Virus record (IMG/VR): IMGVR_UViG_3300032893_000894
Span: 1-34,387 of that record
From: a virus
Strand: one strand, 5' to 3'
Length of the DNA stretch: 34,387 nucleotides
Positions 26,217 through 32,762 of this stretch are shown here, piece after piece (position 1 is the stretch's first letter; each line of letters starts with the position of its first letter). The notes beneath the pieces were generated by a model that was not told the origin of the DNA, did not search any database, and saw only the letters and a list, made by a program, of their open reading frames with translations. The position numbers and the translations under genes are program-made.

Positions 26217-27764
26217 ATGGGTGGAGCTTACGTAAGTCCGTTGGCAGTGGGATTGCCCGACAATCCTCTGTTGAAGCATATCGACGATAAAGTCGCCGAA
26301 ATGCACCCTCTGGCTCAGAACGCCATCAATCAGGGCCTCGGGCCAACCGTGGAGACGATTAAGGCGCACGAAGCGCAGGCGAGCCCTGTAGCCGCTCCGG
26401 TTGCAGGGGGTGTCCAACCAGCCACCGCCACAGAGACAGCCACACCCGCGCCATTGGCTACGCCGGGGCGGGTAGCGCCAATCGTTCCACGTGGAACGTC
26501 GGAATCTCCCGAACAACAGGCGCGCATCAACGAATTGGGCAGGCTGGAGCAAACCGGCTCCGGCGTCTCCCAAGTGCATAGCCCGTGGGCGCGCATCCCA
26601 TTGCAAATATTGGACGCGATTGGATCAGGTTTCTTCCCGCGCGTGGCCGCCGAGATTCCCGGCACGACAGCGCATCACGGTCAGTTGGTGAACGCAGCAG
26701 CGAACGCCGTAAATCGCGGGGAAACCGTTGAAAACGAACAGCAGAAGCGTGCGCTGGCAGCAGAAGAGGCTCCAGTGAAGGAAGAACTGGAGCGGGCTCA
26801 AACCGAAAACCAGCGCGCGGAAGCCGGGGCCCACGGCCAGAAAATGATTCCGCTGAAGGCCGGGGAGGGACTCTATGACCCGACCAAAGGAGCCTGGCAG
26901 GTCGAACCTACCAGCGAAGAAGGCGTGACCGAAATCGAGCCTTCAGTCGGCCAATCACTCGGGCTGAAGCCGAACAAGGATGGCCGGTACCTGCTGCCGA
27001 AGGGTGGGGCTTCGCTCCTCAAGAAACCGGAGCCGAAGGAAGACGACGAACCACTTGGGGACGCTAGAATCACGGAACTGAACGCGCACCTTCCGAAGGA
27101 GTACCAACTGAAGCCGGGAGCCACAAAGGGCGACTATAAACGCACGGAACAGTTGTTCTCGCACGGCGAATCTGAACAGGACCGAAAAGCGGCGCGCGAA
27201 CAAAGCCGGATGCAGCATGAAGAGACGATGGCTGCAACACGCGAGGCTCGGACTGAAAAGCAGGACACGGCCACCAAGCAGGCAGCTTTCAAGGCTTATG
27301 CGCCGGCCATGGATTCAGCCGAGCGCTTCAACGTCATGGCGAAAAATTACGAGGACGCCACCAAGAACCACGATCAGCAAGCCATGCTATCGCTTCTCGC
27401 GAATCACCTTGGCATGACCATGGGACTCCAGAAGGGCGCCCGTCTCACCAAGGACATCATTCGCGAGGCTGAGGCTTCCCGGCCTTGGCTTCAGGGCATG
27501 GGCGCTAAGTTCGACAAGGATGGATACTTGAGCGGGGTCACACTGACGCCGCAGCAAATGAGCCAGATGTTGAACCTTGGGCGTGAACGCTTCGCTGAAG
27601 ATGTTTCCAAAAGCGGCAATGAAGCGCGGTATCTGGGCGCGACGGACGAAGGGCCGGAGCGGACGCCGAACAAGGCCACGATCACGCATTATCTCGGGCT
27701 CGCTGGTGGAGACGTGCAGAAGGCCAAACAGTTGGCCAAGCAAGATGGTTGGACGGTGAAATAG
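26217..27764 (+). CDS. Probable internal virion / ejection-type protein
   Basis: 515 residues beginning two bases after the previous stop with no clear ribosome site, so coupling to the preceding gene is likely. The N-terminus is Ala/Thr/Pro-rich (about 45-95). The middle has Lys/Glu/Gln-rich coiled-coil helix (EQQKRALAAEEAPVKEELER; EQDRKAAREQSRMQHEETMA). The C-terminus (about 390-450) includes HLGMTMGLQKGARLTKDIIR and a repeat-like end (HYLGLAGGDVQKAKQLAKQD). The pattern suits proteins packed inside the head and injected with DNA. No lytic transglycosylase motif is seen. Confidence 0.65.
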   Translation: MGGAYVSPLAVGLPDNPLLKHIDDKVAEMHPLAQNAINQGLGPTVETIKAHEAQASPVAAPVAGGVQPATATETATPAPLATPGRVAPIVPRGTSESPEQQARINELGRLEQTGSGVSQVHSPWARIPLQILDAIGSGFFPRVAAEIPGTTAHHGQLVNAAANAVNRGETVENEQQKRALAAEEAPVKEELERAQTENQRAEAGAHGQKMIPLKAGEGLYDPTKGAWQVEPTSEEGVTEIEPSVGQSLGLKPNKDGRYLLPKGGASLLKKPEPKEDDEPLGDARITELNAHLPKEYQLKPGATKGDYKRTEQLFSHGESEQDRKAAREQSRMQHEETMAATREARTEKQDTATKQAAFKAYAPAMDSAERFNVMAKNYEDATKNHDQQAMLSLLANHLGMTMGLQKGARLTKDIIREAEASRPWLQGMGAKFDKDGYLSGVTLTPQQMSQMLNLGRERFAEDVSKSGNEARYLGATDEGPERTPNKATITHYLGLAGGDVQKAKQLAKQDGWTVK

Positions 27765-28805
27765 ATGGCCGATCAATGGGAAGAAGCCGCGAAGCAGTTC
27801 AAGGGGCCCGCGCAACCAACAGCCTCCATTTCTGAAGGTGATCCTTGGGAAGCCGCGGCACGCGAGCATGGCGGCGGTCTTCCGCCTGGCGTGGCCGGCA
27901 TTCCTTCGCCGATTCCGGGTGGCGCATCGACGCCATTGGACATCAGCCAAAATCCGGTTTCGATACCCATGCGGGCACTCTCCAATCTGCCGCAATCGCT
28001 GCACAACTTCGGGCGAATGGCGATGCAGGGCTTAGGCCCAACATCCGGGCCAGCACCTACCAAAAATCCCGAGGCTGGCAAGCCAGACCCCGAGGGAAAC
28101 ATCCAGGGAGAATGGTCCTTTCCGTCTCCTATTGCTTCCGCGAAATCAACCTTCAGCGGATTGGCAAATGTCGTTCGTCACCCGCTTGAAGCGCTCGCCG
28201 AAGATCCCGTTGGAACGCTCACTCTCGGTCGGGCTGGGCTGGAAGCTGGCCGCGGATTGACTAAAATCCCCGGCATGATACCGAATGCGGAACGCGCTGG
28301 AAAGAACTTCGAGACCGTGATGCAGCACGCCAAAGACGTGCCGCTCGATACCGGCAAGTTTCAAACACCGCTCCTGCGATCTCAAGAATTGCGCGAAGCC
28401 GGCGCTAGTATGCCCGGCGTGTTGAATAAAGCGCTCAAGCGCACAACGACACCGGGCGCAGAACCGCTGACTTATGGGAAGGGGCGAGACATAAGCAGCA
28501 TTGCCGGGAGGCTTTCAGGTGAAGAGAATGCCCGCATGGTGCCACAGATGCGCGGAGCACTGAACCGGTTCGCTAGAGGCATCAGCGATGCCAATCGAGA
28601 GGCCGCATACAAGGCCGGTGTAGGCGAAATTTATGACTCGGCCATGAATGAGTATCGCCGGGCGATGAAGATGCAGGATATTGGCGAGGCTTTTGGGAAA
28701 GGTGCCAAGAGAGCCGCGCGCGCAGTTCCATGGGCGCTTGGTGCCGGGGCTGGCGGTGCAGTTGGCTACCACTTACTCAGGCCATTCTTCGGAACGGAGC
28801 GCTAA
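27765..28805 (+). CDS. Probable internal virion protein with C-terminal membrane segment
   Basis: 346 residues; ATG directly abuts the previous stop, with GGTGA upstream. The N-terminus holds two similar units (DQWEEAAKQF and DPWEAAAREH), a short motif often repeated in phage ejection proteins. The middle is Pro/Gly/Lys-rich and then helical (ADVVRHPLEALAEDPV-like). The C-terminus has a Gly/Ala-rich hydrophobic stretch, VPWALGAGAGGAVGYHLL (about 323-340), that could insert in a membrane during DNA ejection. It is the last gene of the late operon. Confidence 0.65.
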   Translation: MADQWEEAAKQFKGPAQPTASISEGDPWEAAAREHGGGLPPGVAGIPSPIPGGASTPLDISQNPVSIPMRALSNLPQSLHNFGRMAMQGLGPTSGPAPTKNPEAGKPDPEGNIQGEWSFPSPIASAKSTFSGLANVVRHPLEALAEDPVGTLTLGRAGLEAGRGLTKIPGMIPNAERAGKNFETVMQHAKDVPLDTGKFQTPLLRSQELREAGASMPGVLNKALKRTTTPGAEPLTYGKGRDISSIAGRLSGEENARMVPQMRGALNRFARGISDANREAAYKAGVGEIYDSAMNEYRRAMKMQDIGEAFGKGAKRAARAVPWALGAGAGGAVGYHLLRPFFGTER

Positions 28806-28855
28806 AAGCAGCACGGGCCCGGCCACCTCCCCCGAGATTAACCGAGCCCGCGTTC

Positions 28856-28877
28856 AATCAGCCAGACTGATTCAGTC
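28856..28877. repeat. Overlapping inverted repeats in the convergent intergenic region
   Basis: Between the converging operons (28806-28903) AATCAG (28856-28861) pairs with CTGATT (28867-28872) around a 5-base loop. GACTGA and TCAGTC (28865-28870, 28872-28877) form a second overlapping palindrome. GTTCTGTTT follows on the plus strand, which is only weakly U-rich. This could be a modest bidirectional terminator, but no strong canonical terminator is visible. Confidence 0.35.
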
Positions 28878-28903
28878 GTTCTGTTTGCGCGCCTGTTCTC
28901 CTT

Positions 28904-29305
28904 TCATTTTGAAGTGGCCGCTTCGATCAATGCGGCTTCAGTTGTACGCCGGGATAGCAAACCCGGCTCAATGTTTCCGTGATGGTCATGCACAAAGTCG
29001 AGCATCCTGGCTTTGCCTTGCAGAACGAGAGCCAGCGATGCCTTGCCGCAGTTGTAGCCGAAGCTGATATACGCGGCTGCCGCGATGATGGGCTTGTCCT
29101 TGACTAATTCGAACAGCGGCTCGGCATCGGTGGCGAGCATTTCCGTTGCCGTTTGGTAGGAAATGGCATAGAGGGCTTTGATATCTGACGGAGTCATCCG
29201 ATGACCGAAGCCGATCGTCCACAGTCCGCCACCGTCCTGGTACGGAGTGAGGCGGCAGCCCTCGAATGTTCGGATGAGTGCTGCTGCCAAGTCTTGAACC
29301 GTCAT
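28904..29305 (-). CDS. Endolysin, GH24 (T4-lysozyme-type) muramidase
   Basis: 133 residues. It cleaves the glycan backbone of peptidoglycan (N-acetylmuramic acid to N-acetylglucosamine bond) to release phage. The catalytic triad spacing is intact: E15 in FEGCRL, D24 in PYQDGGG and T30 in LWTIGFGH, exactly the E-x8-D-x5-T pattern of P22-type lysozymes. Later NCGKASLAL and GLLSRRTTEAALI correspond to the C-terminal lobe. The protein is a little shorter than typical (about 145-165) and lacks a signal or SAR segment, so it needs a holin. The start overlaps the upstream stop as ATGA. Confidence 0.93.
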   Translation of the reverse strand: MTVQDLAAALIRTFEGCRLTPYQDGGGLWTIGFGHRMTPSDIKALYAISYQTATEMLATDAEPLFELVKDKPIIAAAAYISFGYNCGKASLALVLQGKARMLDFVHDHHGNIEPGLLSRRTTEAALIEAATSK

Positions 29306-29469
29306 ACTGCGGCCCTCGCGTCGATCTCGATCACACCGCCATAACGGCCTAAATACTTGCCGGATTCATAGTCGCTATGTACGGTCATAGCGGTTATCCT
29401 GGCGCTGGCGGGCATCTCGACTTCCACGCCGTTGATATTCAGTTCGATTGACGCATTTGTGATTTTCAT
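29302..29469 (-). CDS. 55-residue protein upstream of the endolysin
   Basis: Starts MKITNASIELNINGVEVEMP with AAAGGA upstream; upstream in-frame ATG at 29514 lies before the hairpin and has no ribosome site. It is a short beta-like protein (ASARITAMTVHSD, GVIEIDARAAV) with no membrane segment. Overlap with the endolysin start by 4 bases couples the two. No family recognised. Confidence 0.65.
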   Translation of the reverse strand: MKITNASIELNINGVEVEMPASARITAMTVHSDYESGKYLGRYGGVIEIDARAAV

Positions 29470-29483
29470 TGGATTTTTCCTTT

Positions 29484-29509
29484 GCCCCGAATCTTCCACC
29501 GTTCGGGGC
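29484..29509 (-). repeat. 8-bp hairpin directly 5' of a ribosome-binding site
   Basis: GCCCCGAA (29484-29491) and TTCGGGGC (29502-29509) pair perfectly with a 10-base loop. On the minus strand the stem is immediately followed by AAAGGA and the ATG at 29469. No U run follows on either strand. Confidence 0.5.
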
Positions 29510-29573
29510 CACACGGTCCAGAATTAGTGCTGAACTCGAAAGAGGTGAACAAGTTCTAGCGCTAAGCAGAAGC

Positions 29574-29876
29574 CTATTTGTTGAACGTGCCTGCTGGTCC
29601 GGCTTCAGTGCCGACGCCGTTCTGTGAGAGCAGCGCATGTAAGGCTGCGCCCGCCATCCAGAAGGGGACCGTCGGATTCCCGAGAGTCGCGGCATACCAC
29701 TGATCGAATTGTGTCTGGGTGAAGGTTCCATTTATCGAACCGTTGTTGATCTGGATAGCAATGGAAACCTGAACCAGGTCCTTCGCGTAGCCGGGTGTCA
29801 TGAAGTAGCCCGGATCAGTAGGCCCGCTATAAGCTCCGTTGGGCCAATTGGCCGGATAAGGTGCTGGTGTGAACAT
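29574..29876 (-). CDS. Small phage protein of the lysis-side operon
   Basis: 100 residues; AAAGGAG lies five bases before ATG. The start is Pro/Tyr/Asn-rich (MFTPAPYPANWPNGAYSGPT). It is followed by a helix YAKDLVQVSIAIQ and FDQWYAATLGNP, then a hydrophobic patch FWMAGAALHALLS (about 72-84). The patch is short for a membrane span. Lies between a small hydrophobic protein and the endolysin pair; role unknown. Confidence 0.7.
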   Translation of the reverse strand: MFTPAPYPANWPNGAYSGPTDPGYFMTPGYAKDLVQVSIAIQINNGSINGTFTQTQFDQWYAATLGNPTVPFWMAGAALHALLSQNGVGTEAGPAGTFNK

Positions 29877-29885
29877 GATTCTCCT

Positions 29886-30077
29886 TTAGGTTGTCGGGGT
29901 TGATGGTGTGCCGCCATGGCCCTTGATCCAAGCCGCAATCTGAGCCTCATCTTGGGCAGTTGCAGCCTGGGCACTCGCCACGATCGCGGTAGTAGTGCCG
30001 TCCTGATGTTCGAGAAGCAGAACGACATTCGATACCGTTGGCAAAAGAAGGTTGAGCAAATTGAGCACCGCGGTCAT
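29886..30077 (-). CDS. 63-residue hydrophobic-N-terminal protein
   Basis: Begins MTAVLNLLNLLLPTVSNVVL, a ~20-residue hydrophobic segment that could span or lie on the membrane. The rest is polar (AQAATAQDEAQIAAWIKGHG). The ATG overlaps the end of the lipoprotein gene by one base. Neighbour relation to a lipoprotein and the endolysin makes a lysis accessory (holin or antiholin) possible. Too short for firmer assignment. Confidence 0.65.
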   Translation of the reverse strand: MTAVLNLLNLLLPTVSNVVLLLEHQDGTTTAIVASAQAATAQDEAQIAAWIKGHGGTPSTPTT

Positions 30078-30520
30078 TATTTCACCCCCTGGAAAATAGC
30101 AAGTCCGGTCGTGATGCCGGTGTTGATGAGGGTTAGCCCTGCAAGGACCGCCGCTTTCGTCTTCGGATCTTTGATCTGCGGTACGTCCGTGCTGATCGTG
30201 TTCGTCACCGCCGTCTGGATCGTAGCGAAGTTGGCGGCCAATGATTGAGCGCTCGAGGCGTTCAAAGTCGCGAGAGAAGCGGTGGCATTTTCGGCTTGCG
30301 CGTCGGCGTTTTCGACCTGAAGCAAAAGCTGCATGTAAGGCATCGCTTCAGCCGGCGTCATCACGCCTTGGGTCACAGCCGTTGAAAGCACCGTGAATGC
30401 AGTCGAGCAGCCAGTGGATATATCAAGTTCCGCTTTGGCCGCCTTTTTTAGAGTGGAATCGCTACATGCGGTTGCCGAAAACAGAAGCGCCGCCAAAACA
30501 ACAGCTTCAAATATTCGCAT
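30077..30520 (-). CDS. Phage lipoprotein
   Basis: 147 residues, from ATG at 30520 with AAAGGA six bases upstream; an ATG at 30541 lacks a ribosome site. MRIFEAVVLAALLFSATACSD is a lipoprotein signal with Cys at about 19 as the lipid-attached residue (ATAC lipobox). The mature part is helical, Ala/Thr/Ser-rich (ENADAQAENATASLATLNA) and then has a hydrophobic stretch (KAAVLAGLTLINTGITTGLA). Phage lipoproteins near endolysins are often outer-membrane spanins, but this one is longer than usual, so function is open. Confidence 0.75.
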   Translation of the reverse strand: MRIFEAVVLAALLFSATACSDSTLKKAAKAELDISTGCSTAFTVLSTAVTQGVMTPAEAMPYMQLLLQVENADAQAENATASLATLNASSAQSLAANFATIQTAVTNTISTDVPQIKDPKTKAAVLAGLTLINTGITTGLAIFQGVK

Positions 30521-30557
30521 CGATTGTCCTTTCAGATTCATAGTACCTTATGCAGGA

Positions 30558-30728
30558 TCACAGCACGTCGTTCTCCAGCGATCCCGAGGTCCTGCGTACG
30601 AAATCTGCGGGGTGGTCGCGAACGTAATCCTCAGCACATCCCTCCGAGCAAAAACGTTTGTCGTCATCGAGCACCGTCTTCCAGGCTGAGTGCCCGTCGA
30701 TTTTTTCTTCGCAGTAATAGCATTTCAT
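30558..30728 (-). CDS. 56-residue zinc-binding (TRASH/MYM-like) protein
   Basis: Starts MKCYYCEEKIDGHSAW and contains KRFCSEGCAEDY: two pairs of Cys (CxxC at 3-6 and CxxxC at 27-31), the spacing seen in small TRASH/MYM-type zinc fingers. AAAGGAGG seven bases upstream supports this ATG; the frame is open further upstream without a ribosome site. Overlaps the preceding gene by 4 bases. Probably a single zinc-binding domain acting as a protein or nucleic-acid adaptor. Confidence 0.75.
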   Translation of the reverse strand: MKCYYCEEKIDGHSAWKTVLDDDKRFCSEGCAEDYVRDHPADFVRRTSGSLENDVL

Positions 30729-30931
30729 GCGCTGGCCTCCTTTCGCGGGATACCCGCATCTTTCCGGCGCTTTCTTTTTGGTTCTAGATCCAGTTCCCTC
30801 CTGGTCTGCATGATTCCTTCGCAAACCAGCAAAGTTTCGTCGGCCTGTTCCAAGTTCTCATGCAGGAACCACTCGCGAATGTCAACGTCGGTAATTTCTA
30901 TCGGCCTGCCATCCTCGGTATCGAATTTCAT
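30725..30931 (-). CDS. 68-residue small phage protein
   Basis: Starts MKFDTEDGRPIEITDVDIRE and ends in a basic stretch KRKRRKDAGIPRKEASA. GAGGTGA precedes the ATG. Acidic N-terminus, helical middle (REWFLHENLEQADETLLVC), basic tail. Overlaps both neighbours by 4 bases. Function unknown. Confidence 0.7.
   Translation of the reverse strand: MKFDTEDGRPIEITDVDIREWFLHENLEQADETLLVCEGIMQTRRELDLEPKRKRRKDAGIPRKEASA
30745..30757 (-). repeat. 5-bp hairpin directly 5' of a ribosome-binding site
   Basis: GCGGG (30745-30749) and CCCGC (30753-30757) with a 3-base loop. On the minus strand it is followed at once by GAAAGGAGG, the ribosome site of the gene starting at 30728. It lies inside the coding region of the upstream gene. 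Confidence 0.4.
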
Positions 30932-31743
30932 TTCACCTCCGATTGAGCCGCGCTGCGCACGGCCCCGAGTTCTTTGTACACCTTCTGCGCCGTCTTACGA
31001 TCAGGGATTTGGTTCGCGTGCTCAAATCCGTTTAATCCCAGGATGCGATAGTACTCGGCGTCCCCGATCTCAGCCTTGATGCCAGCGAATCCTTCGAGCA
31101 TCACCTTGAACCAGCCCTTTTCCTGGATGGCCGCTTCCTGTTCCTTGCGCTTGTTGGCAATCTCAATCGAGTCCTTGAGCTTTTGCTCCAGCACCAAATC
31201 ACGCTCCTCGGCTGATCCTTGCGGCTCCGTGATGTCATCCGGCGCTTCAATGCGTGCGCCGCGAATCGAGGCCGTTTCCGATTCGTCGAGGATACCGAGC
31301 CCGCAGATCGACAGCGTGACGCGGCGCTTCGCCTTCGTCTCGGCCTTCATCATGGCGTTGGCCTTGGCGTCGCCCTTCAGTCCTTCGATGGGCACGGCTC
31401 CGGTGGCTTCGTCCACGCGGCCATCGATCCGCGTGGCGCGCGCTGTCACCACATAGGTGCCTTCGTGGACCTCGCGGGACGGCAGCGTGAGGCTGATGGA
31501 ATGGATGGTGCGCAGTTGCTCAGTGCAATCCTTGAGTGCGTACAGCGTGAGCTTCCCGTTGAGCAGAATGTACGCGAACGGCTTGGTGAGCGGATTCAAG
31601 CCAAGACTCTGACATGTCGCGCGGTACAGTGACATGCGCTCGGCTGGCGTCAGCTTCGACAGATCACCGCCGATGAGAGCCTGTTCGATTGCGGCAGAAA
31701 CAGGACCTTCCGCTTTTACGAGCGCTTGTGTTTCAGTTGCCAT
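30928..31743 (-). CDS. RecT/annealing-type recombination protein (tentative)
   Basis: 271 residues with GAGGAAC before the ATG. Residues 31-75 (TPAERMSLYRATCQSLGLNP, then GKLTLYALKDCTEQL) and 131-150 (MKAETKAKRRVTLSICGLG) form a pattern I associate with phage RecT-like single-strand annealing proteins. Such proteins pair complementary single strands and assist replication and recombination. The central beta region (YVVTARATRIDG) fits the common core. The C-terminus is helical and charged (EIANKRKEQEAAIQEKG). No partner exonuclease gene is visible next to it. The family call is from recalled motifs and is not certain. Confidence 0.65.
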   Translation of the reverse strand: MATETQALVKAEGPVSAAIEQALIGGDLSKLTPAERMSLYRATCQSLGLNPLTKPFAYILLNGKLTLYALKDCTEQLRTIHSISLTLPSREVHEGTYVVTARATRIDGRVDEATGAVPIEGLKGDAKANAMMKAETKAKRRVTLSICGLGILDESETASIRGARIEAPDDITEPQGSAEERDLVLEQKLKDSIEIANKRKEQEAAIQEKGWFKVMLEGFAGIKAEIGDAEYYRILGLNGFEHANQIPDRKTAQKVYKELGAVRSAAQSEVK

Positions 31744-31936
31744 TTTGTTCCTCTGTAATGACGCATTCTCTCGGGAATCCCAAGCCAGACGGTTCGCGTT
31801 CTTCCGCGATGGCCTTTTGCCATTCCGATTCTGCGCAGATCACGATTGTGTTCTTGTATTCAACCAAGAACCTTCGCAGCTCAATTGCTCCGCCGTAGAG
31901 CCTGACTTTTACTATTTCGCCCTTGGTAAGCGGCAT
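31733..31936 (-). CDS. 67-residue small phage protein
   Basis: ATG at 31936 (MPLTKGEIVKVRLYGGAIEL) has GAGAGG about seven bases upstream; a TTG at 31960 in frame is inside the hairpin and less likely. It is beta-like at the start (VKVRLYGGAIELRRFLVEY, TIVICAESEW) with a charged end. It overlaps the RecT-like gene by 11 bases, so it is probably coupled to it. Function unknown; an OB- or SH3-like small barrel is possible. Confidence 0.7.
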   Translation of the reverse strand: MPLTKGEIVKVRLYGGAIELRRFLVEYKNTIVICAESEWQKAIAEEREPSGLGFPRECVITEEQNGN

Positions 31937-31951
31937 TTTCACTGCCTCTCC

Positions 31952-31974
31952 GTGCCGCAACTCCAGTGCGGCAC
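31952..31974 (-). repeat. 8-bp hairpin directly 5' of a ribosome-binding site
   Basis: GTGCCGCA (31952-31959) and TGCGGCAC (31967-31974) pair perfectly around a 7-base loop. On the minus strand it is immediately followed by GGAGAGG and the ATG at 31936. No U run follows. Confidence 0.55.
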
Positions 31975-31990
31975 AAAACGAACAAAATTA

Positions 31991-32185
31991 TTAGCGCGGG
32001 TTACGCCTATCCCGCTCCATCGCATCTTCAGCTTCCTTGGCTCGATCCAGCGATTCCCGTAGCGCTATCATCTCCGTAGGCCAAATCTCGAAGGGCTTCA
32101 CCGGCGGCGATGGCGGCTCATTGAGGCGCTCTCCCTCACGATCCAGATCAGACTGGCGGCAGCCGGGGGGCAAATTGTATCCCAT
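31991..32185 (-). CDS. 64-residue protein, MGY-LPPGC type
   Basis: Starts MGYNLPPGCRQSDLDREGER, a short N-terminal motif I have seen in small phage proteins, then Pro-rich (NEPPSPPVKPFEIWP) and a helix (EMIALRESLDRAKEAEDAM). The same frame is open upstream, but that part is inside the neighbouring gene. The start is four bases after the upstream stop. Function unknown. Confidence 0.65.
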   Translation of the reverse strand: MGYNLPPGCRQSDLDREGERLNEPPSPPVKPFEIWPTEMIALRESLDRAKEAEDAMERDRRNPR

Positions 32186-32189
32186 GACG

Positions 32190-32414
32190 CTACCACACAC
32201 ACCGGGGTGAGTTGTTTTCCATCGAATCGGCATAGCGCTGGGCGTCGTCATCGGCCTGCTTGTCGAGACGCGCCTGCTCGTCGTCCTCGTCGTCCAGACG
32301 AGCCCGATCAATGATTGCGGTATCCATCATGAGCCGCTGCACTTCAAAAGCGGTAAGACGGCAGCTAGTTCCGCGTCTGTGCGCGGCGGCAATTCTTTGG
32401 TAAGGGGTGCTCAT
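32190..32414 (-). CDS. 74-residue small acidic phage protein
   Basis: ATG at 32414 has GGAGG four bases upstream. Starts MSTPYQRIAAAHRRGTSCRL, then a helix and a very acidic segment (LDDEDDEQARLDKQADDDAQ). Overlaps the preceding gene stop as ATGA. No recognised family; regulatory or mimic roles are speculative. Confidence 0.7.
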   Translation of the reverse strand: MSTPYQRIAAAHRRGTSCRLTAFEVQRLMMDTAIIDRARLDDEDDEQARLDKQADDDAQRYADSMENNSPRCVW

Positions 32415-32590
32415 AATTCCTCCAATGCGCGAATTCCAAGATGCAGCGCCCGCAGCTTGCCGACGATGTTGCACATCGCTACGGCGTCCGCATGGCGATG
32501 TTCATCAGCCGCCCGCGCAATCTGGCTCATCAGCGCGATCATCACGCGATAACAGGCGCGGGCCTCGCGCGGCCATGCTCGTTTATTCAT
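32411..32590 (-). CDS. 59-residue helical protein
   Basis: ATG at 32590 overlaps the end of the zinc protein gene by 8 bases, which supports this start over the upstream in-frame GTG at 32749. Sequence is helical and basic at the start (MNKRAWPREARACYRVMIAL) and contains DEHRHADAVAMCNIVGKLRA. Ends as an ATGA overlap with the next gene. Function unknown. Confidence 0.65.
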   Translation of the reverse strand: MNKRAWPREARACYRVMIALMSQIARAADEHRHADAVAMCNIVGKLRALHLGIRALEEL

Positions 32591-32762
32591 CGACGTTGAA
32601 GCCTCCGCACTTCCAGCACACGCTTGGGTAGGCCATGATTCCTTCACCGTAGCTTTGGTCGCCGCCTTTGCTGCCGTGGTCTTCGCAGAAGTTTGCGGCG
32701 CAGTTGTCGCACTGATACTGCGCCGGCGAAGGGCACGTCGGATAATCACATTGGCCTCTCAC
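32583..32762 (-). CDS. 59-residue zinc-ribbon-like protein
   Basis: GTG start at 32762 overlaps the stop of the repeat protein as GTGA and has GAGG four bases upstream. The product reads MRGQCDYPTCPSPAQYQCDN then CAANFCEDH and ends VCWKCGGFNVDE. It has eight Cys and one His in closely spaced pairs (C..C, C..C, C..H, C..C), typical of a two-zinc treble-clef or AN1/B-box-like fold. Tight overlap with genes on both sides argues for a real gene. Zinc binding is inferred. Confidence 0.7.
   Translation of the reverse strand: MRGQCDYPTCPSPAQYQCDNCAANFCEDHGSKGGDQSYGEGIMAYPSVCWKCGGFNVDE

Noticed and set aside
28806-28903. Strong bidirectional terminator between the converging operons
   Set aside because: Inverted repeats exist, but none has a proper U run on either side, so only a weak terminator can be claimed.
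30521-30557. Promoter for the lipoprotein-lysis genes
   Set aside because: TACTAT is present on the minus strand near 30540 but no acceptable -35 box lies at the right distance.
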